Both the position numbers and the translations under genes were made by a program. DNA of 64,000 bases from Charina bottae (taxonomy: Eukaryota > Chordata > Lepidosauria > Squamata > Charinaidae): NCBI GenBank assembly GCA_023362775.1, contig JALMGJ010000019.1, forward strand, positions 4,179,501-4,243,500. Direction: 5' to 3'. Below the pieces are notes generated by a model that was not told the origin of the DNA, searched no databases, and saw only the letters and a list, made by a program, of their open reading frames with translations. Below are positions 33,041-44,238 of the stretch, piece by piece (positions within the stretch are counted from its first letter, which is position 1; each line of letters starts with the position of its first letter).

Positions 33041-34118
33041 GAACAAAGGGCAACACATTTATTTCAGTCTTTGAACAGCATTAAGGAAAAACACAGTGAC
33101 TATGAAATTAACAATATAAAACGAAAAGTCTCTGTCTAAAGATTGCAAGGACTCTGAGTGTAGAGTTAAAAGATGGTGAGATAAAAGCTATAAGACAGCT
33201 CTAAAAACAAGTCTTAAAAAGTTATAGGGTTAATGATTTTTTTTTAAAGTTAAAATTCTTATATGTTCCATCTAACAGATCTGAGGGAAGGACATTGCAA
33301 TGAACCCAAGTGAAGGCTGTGTGAGGTATGCAGTTGGTGTTAGGCCATTGGGCTAAGATCAAGTTTTGTAACTGGAAGAAGCAAAGATGCTCTACCAAGA
33401 TAGAAAGATATGGAGAGGGACACTGAATAGTTAGATTTCTTTTTCTTTTCTCTTACCTTCTTTTTCTTTCACAACTTCTTACACTTACTGCATGCTTTGC
33501 ATTATGTCCCTTATCCCAAACAGGTGGTGAATATGTATGTATATATGTATGTATGTAAAGGTATTATGTATATAAATATGTTAATTACTGAATAAATCAC
33601 TTTATCTTTACAAAAAGCCTAAGAAGTGAGTAAAGCTATGAGATAATGACTTGGCCATGGCATCATCTGAGTTTCCAGCCTGAAGAGAGGTGTGATCCAT
33701 ACAATTTACAAATGTTCATGATTCTATACAATGCCACCAAGCATAGTTATCTTAAGTAGCACCCAGTTGCTTTTCCTCCACCACTTAGAAAGAGAAAGGA
33801 AAGGAAATAAATTTTCACTAAAATATTTCTGCTGATGAGAAGTGGAGGGAGAATTTAGCTTTCCTCTCCAGTTCTTAGTCTCTTTTGACTTGTTTTTAGA
33901 GAAGATCTTCCACCTTCTCAGAGCAGATTGTGAAGGAAGAATTTTTATCAGCCAATTTCCTTCACTTGAAAAGAACGTTTCTCCTAGGCTTGTAAGAATC
34001 CTTGTGGGGTACAAATTTGGGTTCCAACCCACCTGTGCAACTATTCTTTGTATATTTCCTATCTTAGATGCCTCAACAAGTGTTGATCAGGTTTAGCCTA
34101 ATGAGTCAGACTGCTTTA
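33041..34118. other. No gene seen
   Basis: Unique sequence with a short (TATG)n near 33528-33557. Confidence 0.5.
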
Positions 34119-34478
34119 AATCAAAGTAAAAAAAGGTAAAGGTTCCCCCTGCACATTTGTGCAGTCGTGTCCGACTCTAGGGGCTGGTGCTCATCTCTGT
34201 TTGTTAGCCGAAGAGCCAGCGTTGTCCGAAGATGCTTCCACGGTCATGTGGCCGACATGACACACATGGAACGCTGTTACCTTCCCACCGAAGTGGTACC
34301 TATTTATCTACTTGCATTTGCATGCTTTTGAATTGCTAGGTTGGCAAGAGCTGGAGCTAGTGCGGGAGCTCACTTCGCACGCAGGGCTAGGGATTCGAAC
34401 CTCCGAACTTGCGATCTTCCGATTGACAAGCCTGGCGTCTTACCCACTGAGCCACCACGCCCCTATTTAATCAAAGTA
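34119..34478 (-). mobile_element. Sauria SINE with 10-bp target duplication
   Basis: Minus-strand copy with tail 'aggtaaaggttccccctgca' on the left and head 'actgagccaccacgccccta' on the right. The direct repeat 'aatcaaagta' lies at 34119-34128 and 34469-34478. Confidence 0.9.
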
Positions 34479-36031
34479 CAGTACGTCAATTCTGAGTGAG
34501 TCATAAAAGTGCAAGATGGATCAAGGTGAATAAATTGTACCAGAAATGCCCCCAGAGATACTGTTAGCTTAGATGCCTTTCAAAATGTTATTTTGAAAGC
34601 TCATCTAGCAGCAACATTTACCAAATCAAGATAAATGGGTCTTTCAGCAATCAACCTTCCATCTCTACTGTTTGCTGAGTCCTACTGCAGTTGAACTTTG
34701 CTACACGGAAGGAATTCCGATAATAACTAGTGTTGTGATCCTTCTTTTTGTTTAAATAAGTATCTCAGTTCAGTTGAAGAACAATGATCCCGGTAACATG
34801 AATAATGTCAACACTTTCAAAAGCCTAGTTAAAAAAACTTTTAAAAAATCTCTGCTTCACTTCTTCATTCCTAAATCTTGTATTCTATGTAGTTCTTGTG
34901 CCTTCTGGTAACTTTTCAGAAAGAGTTTCCAGACTTCCAGAAAAAGGTTTCATTAAACAGGAAAAGGTTAAACCCTCAACAGGACTTGAGAAATACTTGG
35001 GGGAGGGGGAGACCCTCCTTGGATAGCTGTGCTATATCTCAGTTGCAAACGTCTGGCCACCACAAGAGGGTAACAAAGAGTGTTCAGTATCCCTTTGCTG
35101 ACATCTAGTGGTCATCTGTTGTTGTTGTAGCCTAGATGTGTAATGTCTATCCTTGGAGAAAATAGACTTAAATAGGAGCCAGGCATTGAGGCAGACCAGC
35201 TCTGAAACACTTGGGACCAATCCATTGCTCATGCTTCTGTCTCCAGTCCTGATACAGTATAATAAATAGGTTATATGGACTTGTTTCTCTTCTATTAATA
35301 GGGATGCCAATTCAGGCAGCTCTCTGCTCCTCAGAGCTTGAGATCTGGAACAGCATTGACCTATTACGCAAAACAACAGGTATGATTTGTTTCCCTTGTT
35401 CATTCCAGCATGACTCAAATGATAATGGATTATAGAATTAGGATAATCTTTCCACCATTAAAATGTATGAGCAAAGTTCCAGTGAGCTGGATCCTTGGAT
35501 GGACACCAAATGTCAATGGTTGTTTTGCTTTGCAGCTATTTTAATTGCATTTTGATCTGGGTATTGTTCAGTGGAAAGGAAAACAAATATGAGACATCTT
35601 GCATAAGTCAAAAAGTGCTTGGTTTGAAAGCAAATCAAAAGATTTAAAGCAGGAATCGAAGGCCCGCCAGTCCTCCAAGAATTCCCTGCTGTTCCAAAAT
35701 AAATAAATAAGTAAATAAACCAACAAATAAATAAATCTGCACCAGTGCCAAGGCATTGTGGAAATTATAGCTCAGCAACATCTACATGCTGTATTCCTTA
35801 TCCCTGTTTAAAGGCTATTCCGTGCTTTTATAAAGGGAAAATGTTGGAGATGAACAATACAATGCTGTGCTTATGTAATGAAAAGTAAGCCCCTCTGAGT
35901 CTAGTGTGACTTACTCCCAAGGAAACAAGTTGAAGAAAAAGGCTGTGCTGAAATAATATGCTTATCACTTTAACTATGGTTTAGAACTTTCTGGATTAAG
36001 TTAACCACTAACTAGTGCTGAAGAAGACAGA
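34479..36031. other. No supported gene; unique DNA
   Basis: No recognised repeat. An exon-like segment at 35302-35379 was considered and not accepted. The next supported host sequence is the exon at 36646. Confidence 0.5.
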
Positions 36032-36292
36032 TACTGAAGCTGAAGCTCAAATACTTTGGCCACCTAATGCGGAGAGAGGACTCACTGGAAAAGAACCTGA
36101 TGCTGGGAAAGACCGAAGGCAAAAGGAGAAGGGGAGGGCAGAGGATGAGATGGTTAGATAGCATCACCGATTTAATGAACATGAATTTGAATAAACTCCG
36201 GGAGGCAGTGGAGGACAGGAAGGCCTGGCGTGCTATGGTCCATGAGGTCACGAAGAGTCGGACATGACTTAATGACTGAACAACAACAACAA
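36032..36292 (+). mobile_element. 5'-truncated BovB 3' end (first subfamily)
   Basis: Coding tail 'MRREDSLEKNLMLGKTEGKR', 'MRWLDSITDLMNMNLNK' and 'VHEVTKSRT', then 'gacttaatgactgaacaaca'. It belongs with the long copy at 1586-4735. Confidence 0.85.
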
Positions 36293-36645
36293 AGGAAAGG
36301 GTAGTATTGCATACGAAGTGCCCCCGGATGATAGAGAGGAAGAGGATGCTTAAATAATGCCGAAGAGCAACGTCTAGTATAGCTATCAGAACATGATCAC
36401 ACTCTGACTGCTCTACAATATTAGCTGGGAAGCTGCTGCTGGGATCGGGGGGGGGGGGGCTTTGTGGGTTGCTGCAAACCAACGAGGGAAGAGGAGAACC
36501 CCTGCAGGGGGTCGTGAAGGCCTGGGGCAGCCCACTCCCCAGTGTACTTTAGCAGTAGGTCCATGGCCTGAATAGGCTTCAAGCCTCCGTCTCTCTTACT
36601 AGGAACAGGTTTATGAAACACCTCCTCTTGGTCTCTTCCGTGCAG

Positions 36646-36773
36646 GTGGGATCCCCTTTATCCTCACCGCAGAGTTCTTCCCGCAGTCTCAAAGGCCAGC
36701 AGCGTTTATGATTGCTGGTATCACCAACTGCCTCTGCAACTTCATGGTCGGACTCCTTTTCCCTTTCATCCAG
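36646..36773 (+). CDS. Internal exon of a class II facilitative sugar/urate transporter (SLC2A9/GLUT9-like)
   Basis: An acceptor (ctcttccgtgcag) precedes 128 nt and a donor (gtaagg) follows; the exon enters with two bases of a split codon and leaves in phase 0. It reads '[20 protein letters not shown]', '[20 protein letters not shown]', 'IQ'. This is the GLUT block around TM10 ('AE(L/F)F.Q..RPAA', 'GLLFPFIQ'), and from memory the wording fits GLUT9 better than GLUT1, 2 or 5. The incoming phase suits a preceding 'GPG'. GLUTs are 12-helix plasma-membrane carriers of hexoses or urate. One oddity is that the Trp normally found in 'NW(L/T)(S/C)NF' is Cys here (TGC), with another Cys two residues on. 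Neighbouring exons were not found, so the intron may be long or the exon may belong to a decaying paralogue. Surrounding DNA is repeat-rich intron. Confidence 0.78.
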
Positions 36774-37139
36774 GTAAGGGCTCTGAATTCCAGAACGCAC
36801 CAGAAAATTTTAAAAAGGGCAAAATAAGATTTGTGGTGGGATGCACACGGACCTCTCCTGATCTATTTAAAGTGTCTTTTTTCAGTTTTTAAAAACATCT
36901 GATTGTTTTAAAAAACTGAAAATGAAACTTTTGTATATAAAATCAAGAAGGCTTCCCCTGGTACGACATTTGGTATAGAGAAATAAACCAGAGGGACTAA
37001 TAAACCCAAAGGGACAGAACACAAAATGCTCTTCCCAAGTTTTGTTCCTATCCAACCATCCTTGAGTCAGCAAAAAACTGTACTTGCATGTTCTCATTGC
37101 TGATTTCTGCCTCCATTGCCTCTGTTCCCCCATCTCCAG
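36774..37139. other. Intron sequence downstream of the transporter exon
   Basis: Follows the donor at 36774. No further exon recognised before the CR1 insertion. Confidence 0.5.
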
Positions 37140-37655
37140 TCAACAAGCCTTTAAAGCCCTACATGGCATAGGGCCAGGGTACCTGAGGGACCGTCTCGTC
37201 CCGATAACGTCGGCCCGCCCCACCCGTGCATGCAGAGAGGGCATGCTTCGGACCCCCTCAACAAGAGAATTCCATCTAGCGGGGTCCAGGAAGCGTGCCT
37301 TCTCTGCGATAGCGCCCGCCTTATGGAATATCTTGCCCCTGGAGGTGAGACTGGCCCCCTCCCTCCTGGCCTTTCGGAAGGCCCTTAAGACCTGGCTCTG
37401 CCACCTGGCCTGGGACGACGGAGGTGGTAGTGCCTCCTGGGGTTGGCTGGCCCCGTAGCCTCATGATCCATTCTGCGGGTCCTAATCCATCTTGGATTTT
37501 ATTTTATTTATTTTATGATTGTGAGATATTTTGTATAGTTTTTAAATTTTACTTATTGTAACCCGCCCAGAGTCCCTTGCATGGGAGATGGACGGGGAAT
37601 AAATTTGAAAAATAAATAAATAAATAAATAAATAAACAAACAAACAAACAAACAA
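37140..37655 (+). mobile_element. CR1/L3 LINE 3' end with open C-terminal frame
   Basis: Starts abruptly at 'caacaagcctttaaagccct' and reads 'FKALHGIGPGYLRDRLVPIT', 'LWNILPLEVRLAPSLLAFRK' and 'LKTWLCHLAW' to a stop at 37458. A 3' UTR of about 150 bp follows, containing 'cgcccagagtcccttgcatg', and ends in (AAAT)n(AAAC)n (37612-37655). This fragment is less decayed than the copy at 6030-7590 and has no frameshift. Confidence 0.87.
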
Positions 37656-38135
37656 ACTTCCTTCCAAGGTAATGGATGACAAGGCTTAACAGATATAAAC
37701 ATGGAGACTGCCATTGGACAATGTTAGAATTAGGAGGAATATGCTACTTTATTATTGGTACAGCTAAATATGAGTTAAGCCTCACTCATGAGCTGGGGGT
37801 GAGATGAGAGCAATATTGGCAGGAAATAGTAGAGGAAAGTATGTCATGGCATATAATCTGTGTCATGGTTAAGTGCAAATGACGACACAGTTGGCTTCTT
37901 TGTGAATCAGTTCATCTTGAAGGACTTCAGGACTGACATGGTTTATTTGAATGAAGTTAATAAGGGGAGTCATTTTGCAAAACTTTTTCCCAGTCATCAT
38001 AAATGTTTGCTTACATTGTGGTTGCATTGCAGCCTTATTTGTTTCATACATTCATTCATACATTCATACATTCAATGATCCCCAAGAAATGCCCTTAGCA
38101 TATGCATATTAGTTCCTAGGTAACTCATGACCATG
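37656..38135. other. No gene seen
   Basis: Unique sequence with (ATTC)n-like 'cattcattcatacattcata' near 38050. Confidence 0.5.
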
Positions 38136-38290
38136 TTTGTTTGTTTGTTTGTTTGTTTATTTATTTATTTATTTATTTATTTTTATTTGTCATATTTCTC
38201 TACCTCCCATCTCACATACAATGACTCTGGGCGGCTTACAGATGATAAGAATGACATATCGCTAAAAACAATACAGTATAAATATACCAA
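38136..38290 (-). mobile_element. (GTTT)n(ATTT)n and CR1/L3 3' tail
   Basis: A tetranucleotide run (38136-38182) leads into 'cctcccatctcacatacaat', 'gactctgggcggcttaca' and an A-rich end: the minus-strand CR1 terminus, directly next to the Penelope-like fold-back. Confidence 0.7.
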
Positions 38291-38294
38291 TCAA

Positions 38295-39155
38295 AGAGAA
38301 CATTTGTAGCTCAGGGTTGAATTGTGGAGTTCTTGGTGCTCTCTGAGCCTTGTTGTTTTCTTGCAGATGTTTCATTGCCAGGCTAGGCAACATCTTTAGT
38401 GCGAAAAGGGAGTGGGACTTGCTCTCTGTTTATATACCATGGCTTGTCCTGCCTGTATTGGTGGGGGTGTTGCTCTCTCCTTGGTAGTTCCTTGATTGGG
38501 CTGTTGTTTGCTGCTTGGTTGATTGACTGAGTTAATAGTTCCTTGATTAGGGTATATTGTGCTGTTTGATTGTCCCTCTGGTGCTAATCCTGGTGTTAAA
38601 CTTTGAATATCTGGGTGTTGATTGCTGGCAAGGAGGTGTTCTGGTCTTCTGGCTTTTCTATTGTAGGACAGACCGGCAGAAGACTAGCAGAAAGCATCCA
38701 CGAACACCAGCTAGCAGTCAGAAGACATGATGAAAACTCCTTAATCTTACAACACATGGACAGACTCAACCATACTTTCAACTGGGAAACTGTGAGCATC
38801 TTAAACCAAGCCAAGTCCAAAAATGCTAGAGAATTCCTGGAAGCTTGGCACTCAGACAAAGCAGCCATCAACAGACACATAGAGGTAAACAACATTTACA
38901 TACCATTCATAAGAGACAATAGAAAAGCCAGAAGACCAGAACACCTCCTTGCCAGCAATCAACACCCAGATATGCAAAGATTAACACCAGGATTGCTGGT
39001 TGTGTTTGCCCCTACCAACACAAGCAGGAGAAGCCATGGTATATAAACAGAGAGCAAGTCCCACTCCTTTTTCGTGCTGAAGATGTTGCCTAGCCTGGCA
39101 ATGAAACGTCTGCAAGAAAACAAGGCTCAGAGAGCACCAAGGACTCCACAGTATA
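38295..39155. mobile_element. Penelope-like element fold-back (two inverted arms)
   Basis: The left arm (38295-38663) is minus strand and contains the 3' terminal region: 'gttcttggtgctctctgagc' and 'ctggtgctaatcctggtgtt'. The right arm (about 38664-39155) is plus strand, beginning in the GIY-YIG coding part ('GQTGRRLAESIHEHQLAVRR') and ending with the complementary 3' region ('agagagcaccaaggactcca'). The arms meet head to head at 38663/38664, where left-arm coding sequence ('tggcttttctattg') turns into right-arm 'taggacagaccggc'. Within the right arm the 3' part is shortened, jumping from 'ttaacaccagga' to 'ccaacacaagcagg'. Confidence 0.8.
38664..38990 (+). pseudogene. Penelope-like GIY-YIG endonuclease fragment
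   Basis: The plus-strand frame starts at the YVG/GQTGRR block and continues 'AVRRHDENSLILQHMDRLNH', 'WETVSILNQAKSKNAREFLE', 'WHSDKAAINRHIEVNNIYIP' and 'FIRDNRKARRPEHLL'. This is the C-terminal GIY-YIG nuclease of Penelope-like elements, which cleaves target DNA for retrotransposition. The RT and the N-terminal GIY segment are missing here. The parallel copy at 46977-47370 has the GIY segment ('GVIYNIQCKDRNSHYVGQT'). Confidence 0.78.
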
Positions 39156-40466
39156 AATATAAATATAGATACAGATACAAATATAATGTTCAGACAAACC
39201 ATTTTCTCACCACCATTATAATCAAATATGCCATGGCAGCCATGTCTATAGACATACATTCTCACGAAGGAGGTCTCCCTGACCAGCTACAAACAAACCA
39301 TTGGGCCTACATGCTTTCCAATCAATCACATAAAGGAAATGTGAATTATCAGCTACAGTTATGACTATATCCCATATACTTGAATCTAACCAATAACTGG
39401 GTCTCTGGAATAAAGTTACATGTTTGGGGATTTGGGATTTATACTGGAAATAGCTTAAGCTTTTAACCTTTCTAACTTCGTTACAAACTATATTTTGAAC
39501 AAATGGAACAATTGGCTTCAAGCATGGGATTCGTAGAATTTTGGAAAGGCAAAGCTGTCATAGGTCTGCAACTATTTATTTCCTACTCCCATAAGTTCAA
39601 ATACTGGAACTGCAGTCTCATGGTTTTGCTATTCTTTTATTATTTATATTGGCAAATTCCAAATTAATTGTTCATCAGTATAAAAACAGATAAATCAAGG
39701 AAACAGAATCTCGGGAGGGAGTCAAAGTTCCTAACACATCTTACAAGTCTATGCAGTCTAGAGAATGTTTTCTATTAGCTTTTTCTCTTAAATCTGTCAT
39801 ACGTTTCAATGTACACATCCTAGAGAATTTCAAGATAGAAAAGAAATTTGTCTACTCCTGCCTCAGCATTTTGAAATCTTGTTTTCTCTTTATGGTTCAT
39901 TTAACATGCGTGGGCCATTCCATATTTATGTTACCACAACTACATTTCTATATGAGCCAGTTTAGAAATAATCCCATTGTTTTGTGTGCCCCATAAAGAT
40001 TAAATTGTGGAATGATGCTATCCAGACACAGAACATCCTTATAACCAAAGGCTTAATGCACCACTATTAGTCAGGCACATGTTTGTGATATGGAGATGTC
40101 TTAGTTAGCCCATCTTACAAGAATTATATGGCTGAAGGGTGAGAATATTACAACAACCAAAAGTTGTTTCGTTTCTATTTTACTTTTTTACTTTTAAACA
40201 ATCTTGGCATCATTAATGCTTCTTTTTAAAAAATCCAGAATATATAAAATAAAGTATCCTGATACAACACTAGCAATCTACTATCAACAAAGCATCAAGG
40301 GTCTTTTTATCATTATTAATAAATAATCATTTATTCAGTTGGACCCATTTAGAAGAAATCCTTCAGGAAGCAATTTTCTTCAAAATTTGGGAGAAAATCG
40401 AGACTTTTGGGGGTGGAGAAGGGAATGTGGTATTTTATCATTCTTATTTGGCACCTTTAAAAGTGG
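39156..40466. other. No gene seen
   Basis: Short (TATAAA/TACAGA) stretch at 39150-39185, then unique AT-rich DNA. Confidence 0.5.
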
Positions 40467-40782
40467 GGTAGTAAGACGCCAGGCTTGTCGATTGGAAGAT
40501 CGCAAGTTCGGAGGTTCAAATTCCTAGCCCCACCTGACGGAGTGAGCTCCCGCACTCGCCCCAGCTCTTGCCAACCTATCAATTCGAAAGCATGCAAATG
40601 CAAGTAGATAAATAGGTACCACTTTGGTGGGTAGGTAACAGCGCTCCACGTGCATCATGCTGGCCACATGACCGTGGAAGCGTCTTCGGACAACGCTGGC
40701 TCTTCGGCTAACAAACAGAGATGAGCACCAGCCCCTAGAGTCAGACATGACTGCACAAATGTGCAGGGGGAACCTTTACCTT
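40467..40782 (+). mobile_element. Sauria SINE, head truncated
   Basis: Begins inside the tRNA-like head at 'gtaagacgccaggcttgtcg'. The rest is full: 'ggttcaaattcctag', 'cggctaacaaacagagatga', 'agtcagacatgactgcaca' and 'gaacctttacctttt'. The first 15 or so bases of the head are missing and no clear target duplication was seen. Confidence 0.87.
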
Positions 40783-42237
40783 TTTAGTCCCAATGTAAGC
40801 CACATGAAATGCTGCAGAACCCATCAACCACCCCCAGCAATTTAACAAGATTAAATTTAATAGTTGACCCTGTTAGAGCAGTCATATACAGCAGCTGACA
40901 GCCCCAGGCCAACCTTGGTGATCCTTGGTGATCCCAAAAAAACCAAAACCAAAACTTCTAAGGAGGGTAGGACCTGATTATTACTTTTGATTGGATTTCT
41001 CCAGGAAATCTATGAGTATGTCATTGCCATACTAATCTAACTTATGATTAGTATGGCAATGGCAAAGAGCTTCTATACAGATGCAAAAATTTACATGGAT
41101 GTGTCCAGGAAGTCACCAGGAGCCAAGTTCACTTTCATTTGAACAATCTGTGCAGATGCTAAAGCATTCATGGGACCCGAGAAATTCAGCAGCTACGTCC
41201 TATTATCAGGTTCCCAGCTGGAAAAAAACACTTTTCATCTTATAACATAAATCACTGTGTCCTTCCTTCAGAAATGGATACCTGGACAATTGCATCATAT
41301 AAAAATAAACAAAAGCAAAAACTCATAAATTAAAGATTATCAAAAAACAGTACAATTCCATGTGTATATAGTATTCTTTTATTGCATATGGAGGTAAGGA
41401 ATTGGTATCCAATCACCCTCAAGTTTATTAATTAACACAAGGGAATAAATACTTTGCGAAGTAAAAAAATAGACCTAAAAGAAAATAACTCTACTCCTCC
41501 TTCAGACCTTCCATTTCAGTGTGACATGGAAAAATGCTTCATTCCAGGATTCCAGATGTGCCACTTAAATGATTATCTCTCCAGGTCAGTGTTGGTGATT
41601 TTCTTATGTGCAGACTCCCAGAATTACCCACCTAGTATATCTTTTTCTGAGAATTCTGGGAGACTGAGTCCGCATGTATGGAAACAGTGTTTTAGGTATT
41701 CTTTGAATTAACAAATTCATCTTTAGGCAAAGATGAATCTAAATATCGATCATTCAGCTTCAGATTTTTTATTTTCAGCAGAGACACAATACTTACCATA
41801 GCCATTGTCCTTAGCAACTGGAGTGCTTTGATGATTGATAGTAGCATAAAGTTGAATTGTCATGATATGATGTATATGGAAAACAAAGAGTAAGTGGTGT
41901 ATAAAATATTCTGTAATAAATAACATCACAATCTTCTATTTTTATGCTTATATCTCGTATAAGGAAAGAGCTACAGCCAAATATTTATCCTGAACTTATT
42001 TCTTATTTCTTTGGCTCCCTTCTCATGAATTGTATTACCACTGCCATCATAGATGAATGGACAATATCTTGGATGGAATAGTCAATCTAATGTACAACAA
42101 TATTTAGCAGTGGAAAAAGACAGGAAAGAAAGAAAAAGTTGTCAGGGAGAAATACCAAACATTTATCTTTCCTAGGAATGAAGAAACACAGAAATTTGGT
42201 TATAGTCTATATTATTTTCTTTCCCAGTCTCAAATTC
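40783..42237. other. No gene seen; one perfect hairpin
   Basis: Unique sequence except the inverted repeat at 41022-41061 and an imperfect inverted pair near 41605-41680 ('gactcccagaatt ... aattctgggagac') that may be an old MITE. Confidence 0.5.
41022..41061. repeat. Perfect 16-bp inverted repeat (hairpin)
   Basis: 'cattgccatactaatc' (41022-41037), an 8-nt loop, then 'gattagtatggcaatg' (41046-41061). No flanking element recognised. Confidence 0.9.
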
Positions 42238-42289
<52 letters not shown>

Positions 42290-42759
42290 TTGTGGTATTT
42301 ATACCCCGCCTATCCCCTCCCTAATGGAGGACTCTAGGCGGCTTACAAGCATATATATACATTTAATTATACAATTCACAAATCACCATTTTCACCGCGC
42401 GTGAGGGGAGGGGATAAGGGAACCGACTCTTCCAGGCTCTGGACTACAATTCCCATGATGCCTTGAGCCAGCTGCTGACGTCCTGTAGCTGTTGCATCAG
42501 GGTCCATTGTCACCGCCTGCCATTCGATCTTCCTCCAATCCTTTCCTCCGGTGGTGCCGACTTCCCGACAGGACGCCAGCAAATTAACCCACTTTAAGGT
42601 GGTACCCATTTATCTACTTGCAAAGCTTTCAAACTGTTGGGTTGACAGGAGCTGGGAGTAACAACGAGAGCTCACCTCATTTCACAGGGTTCGAACTGCA
42701 GACCTTCTGATCTGCAGCCTACAGCTCAGCAGTTTAACCTGCTGAGCTACCGTGTCCCA
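42238..42759 (-). mobile_element. Composite SINE, CR1/L3-tailed (copy 2)
   Basis: Minus-strand copy. The tRNA-like head ends at 42759 (plus-strand 'ctgctgagctaccgtgtccc'), followed by the Sauria-like segment ('gagctcacctcatttcacag'). The body includes 'tcctgtagctgttgcatcag'. The tail is plus-strand 'ataccccgcctatcccctcc', 'ggactctaggcggcttacaa', ending in a long (ATTT)n run (42238-42292). It is collinear with the copies at 13364-13859 and 44945-45470. Confidence 0.82.
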
Positions 42760-42834
42760 AATTTTGTCCTGTTTTTATACCTATTCATAAAGTATATAAA
42801 TGGGTAGTGTATACATACAGTATGTGATATACAG

Positions 42835-43190
42835 ACTCACGAGAATACCCTGGACAGCCAAGGAAACAAACAAATGAATAATTAAACAAATCAACCCAGA
42901 ATTCTCACTCAAGGCACAAATGACCAGGATCAAATTATCCTACTTCAGAGACATTATGCAAAGACCTACTATCTGTAGAAGGCTCTAATGCTGGAAAAGG
43001 TAGAAGGAAAGAGAAGAAGAAGACATCCAGCAGTAAGGTGCATAGACACAGTTAGAGACCCAATGAGTGCACTGTTTGAAGACGTGAAAGAGCAGGTTAG
43101 GGACAGATTGTCGTGGAGAAAATTTATCTATGTGGTCACTAAGGGTTGACACTGACTTGATGGCACATAATTCATCAATCAACCAATCAA
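42835..43190 (+). mobile_element. Old RTE-type LINE 3' end
   Basis: Frames give 'EFSLKAQMTRIKLSYFRDIM', 'RRL' and a shifted 'MLEKVEGKRRRR'-like stretch. The end is RTE-like ('cactgacttgatggcacata', then ATCAATCAACC tail units). The organisation matches the BovB C-terminus, but the sequence is far more diverged and is probably a different RTE family. Confidence 0.55.
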
Positions 43191-43515
43191 CATTATTTTC
43201 ACTAATGGATTATTTTTTTGCATTTCTGCATTTGTGCATTTCCCTAGTATGCACATCCATTTGAGCATATAGATGTTTTAACATGAAGAACAGCATCGCA
43301 AAAATACAAGAGTGGAAGAATCTATAATTCAGTTGTTCTATTGCTTCACGAAGCACAAGCCAGAAAGACCTCAACTGTATTTCTTTCTTCAACTCATACT
43401 TTTGTCATAACTTCACAGCTGTCTGCATCAAAAGAGAGAATTTAGAAGAAACACAGTTACATCTATAGAGCTAAAATCCTGCTGATCATCTAGTCTGAAA
43501 GGGGAGGAAGGAGTT

Positions 43516-43554
<39 letters not shown>

Positions 43555-44237
43555 CTTGACAATGTCTCCTAAATATTAAATTTAAAACTACGATTCTCCT
43601 CTTCTTTTAAGGTTATTTCCAGGATTTGAGTTTGCTTTTTCAAGATATTAAATTAATAAAGTGTAATTTGCACACACAGCAAAGAGCAAAATTTCATTTT
43701 TGTAGGTGTCAAGTGCAATGGGATGCAGAGTAAAACAAAATTGATTTATCCATTGCCAAAGACAATTTCATTATGTTCCCAGTTTTTGGTCCCGGTGATA
43801 GGTAAAATGGCTGGATCATCTTATTTTTGTGAGGAGGAATTATAAATAGTTAATGGACATCCTTGCAAAGCAAATAATTTAAAACCACAGGCAAAAAGGG
43901 TCATTTTGTAAGATTGTTCCAAACATCTATTATGGCTTTTCCAGTGCACTTCAACAAGTGCAAACTCTAAATAGACCATACTGGAATCAGTCAGTATCCC
44001 CCATTACAGAATTTCAAAATTCATCATTTATATACGGTATGCTTAATACTGACTTCGTTAATTGATTTGTTTTATAGAAACAGTTGTTCTTCAGATTTAT
44101 ATACTGTATTCTTTAAAGTTTGAGTATTGTGCATATATATACATACACATATACACACATCAGGTTTGTACAGTAATTGCACACTAAATTAAGCACTGTC
44201 CACACTAGCCATATATTATAGCCACTCAAGTGTTTAT
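43191..44237. other. 3' flank of the unidentified minus-strand gene; no other gene
   Basis: Contains (GT)n at 43519-43552. On the minus strand this lies just beyond the stop codon and poly(A) signal at 44233-44240. Confidence 0.5.
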
Positions 44238-44238
44238 T
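44233..44238 (-). promoter_or_regulatory. Poly(A) signal AATAAA overlapping the stop codon
   Basis: On the minus strand the stop TGA (44240-44238) runs directly into ATAAA, giving TGAATAAA. If used, the mRNA would have almost no 3' UTR. A more distal signal could also be used. Confidence 0.45.

Noticed and set aside
35302..35379. A 78-nt segment with acceptor-like 'ctattaatag' and donor-like 'gtatga'.
   Set aside because: Open in two frames and giving no recognisable protein in either, no fit to the transporter, weak pyrimidine tract. Short splice-like pairs of this kind are expected by chance.
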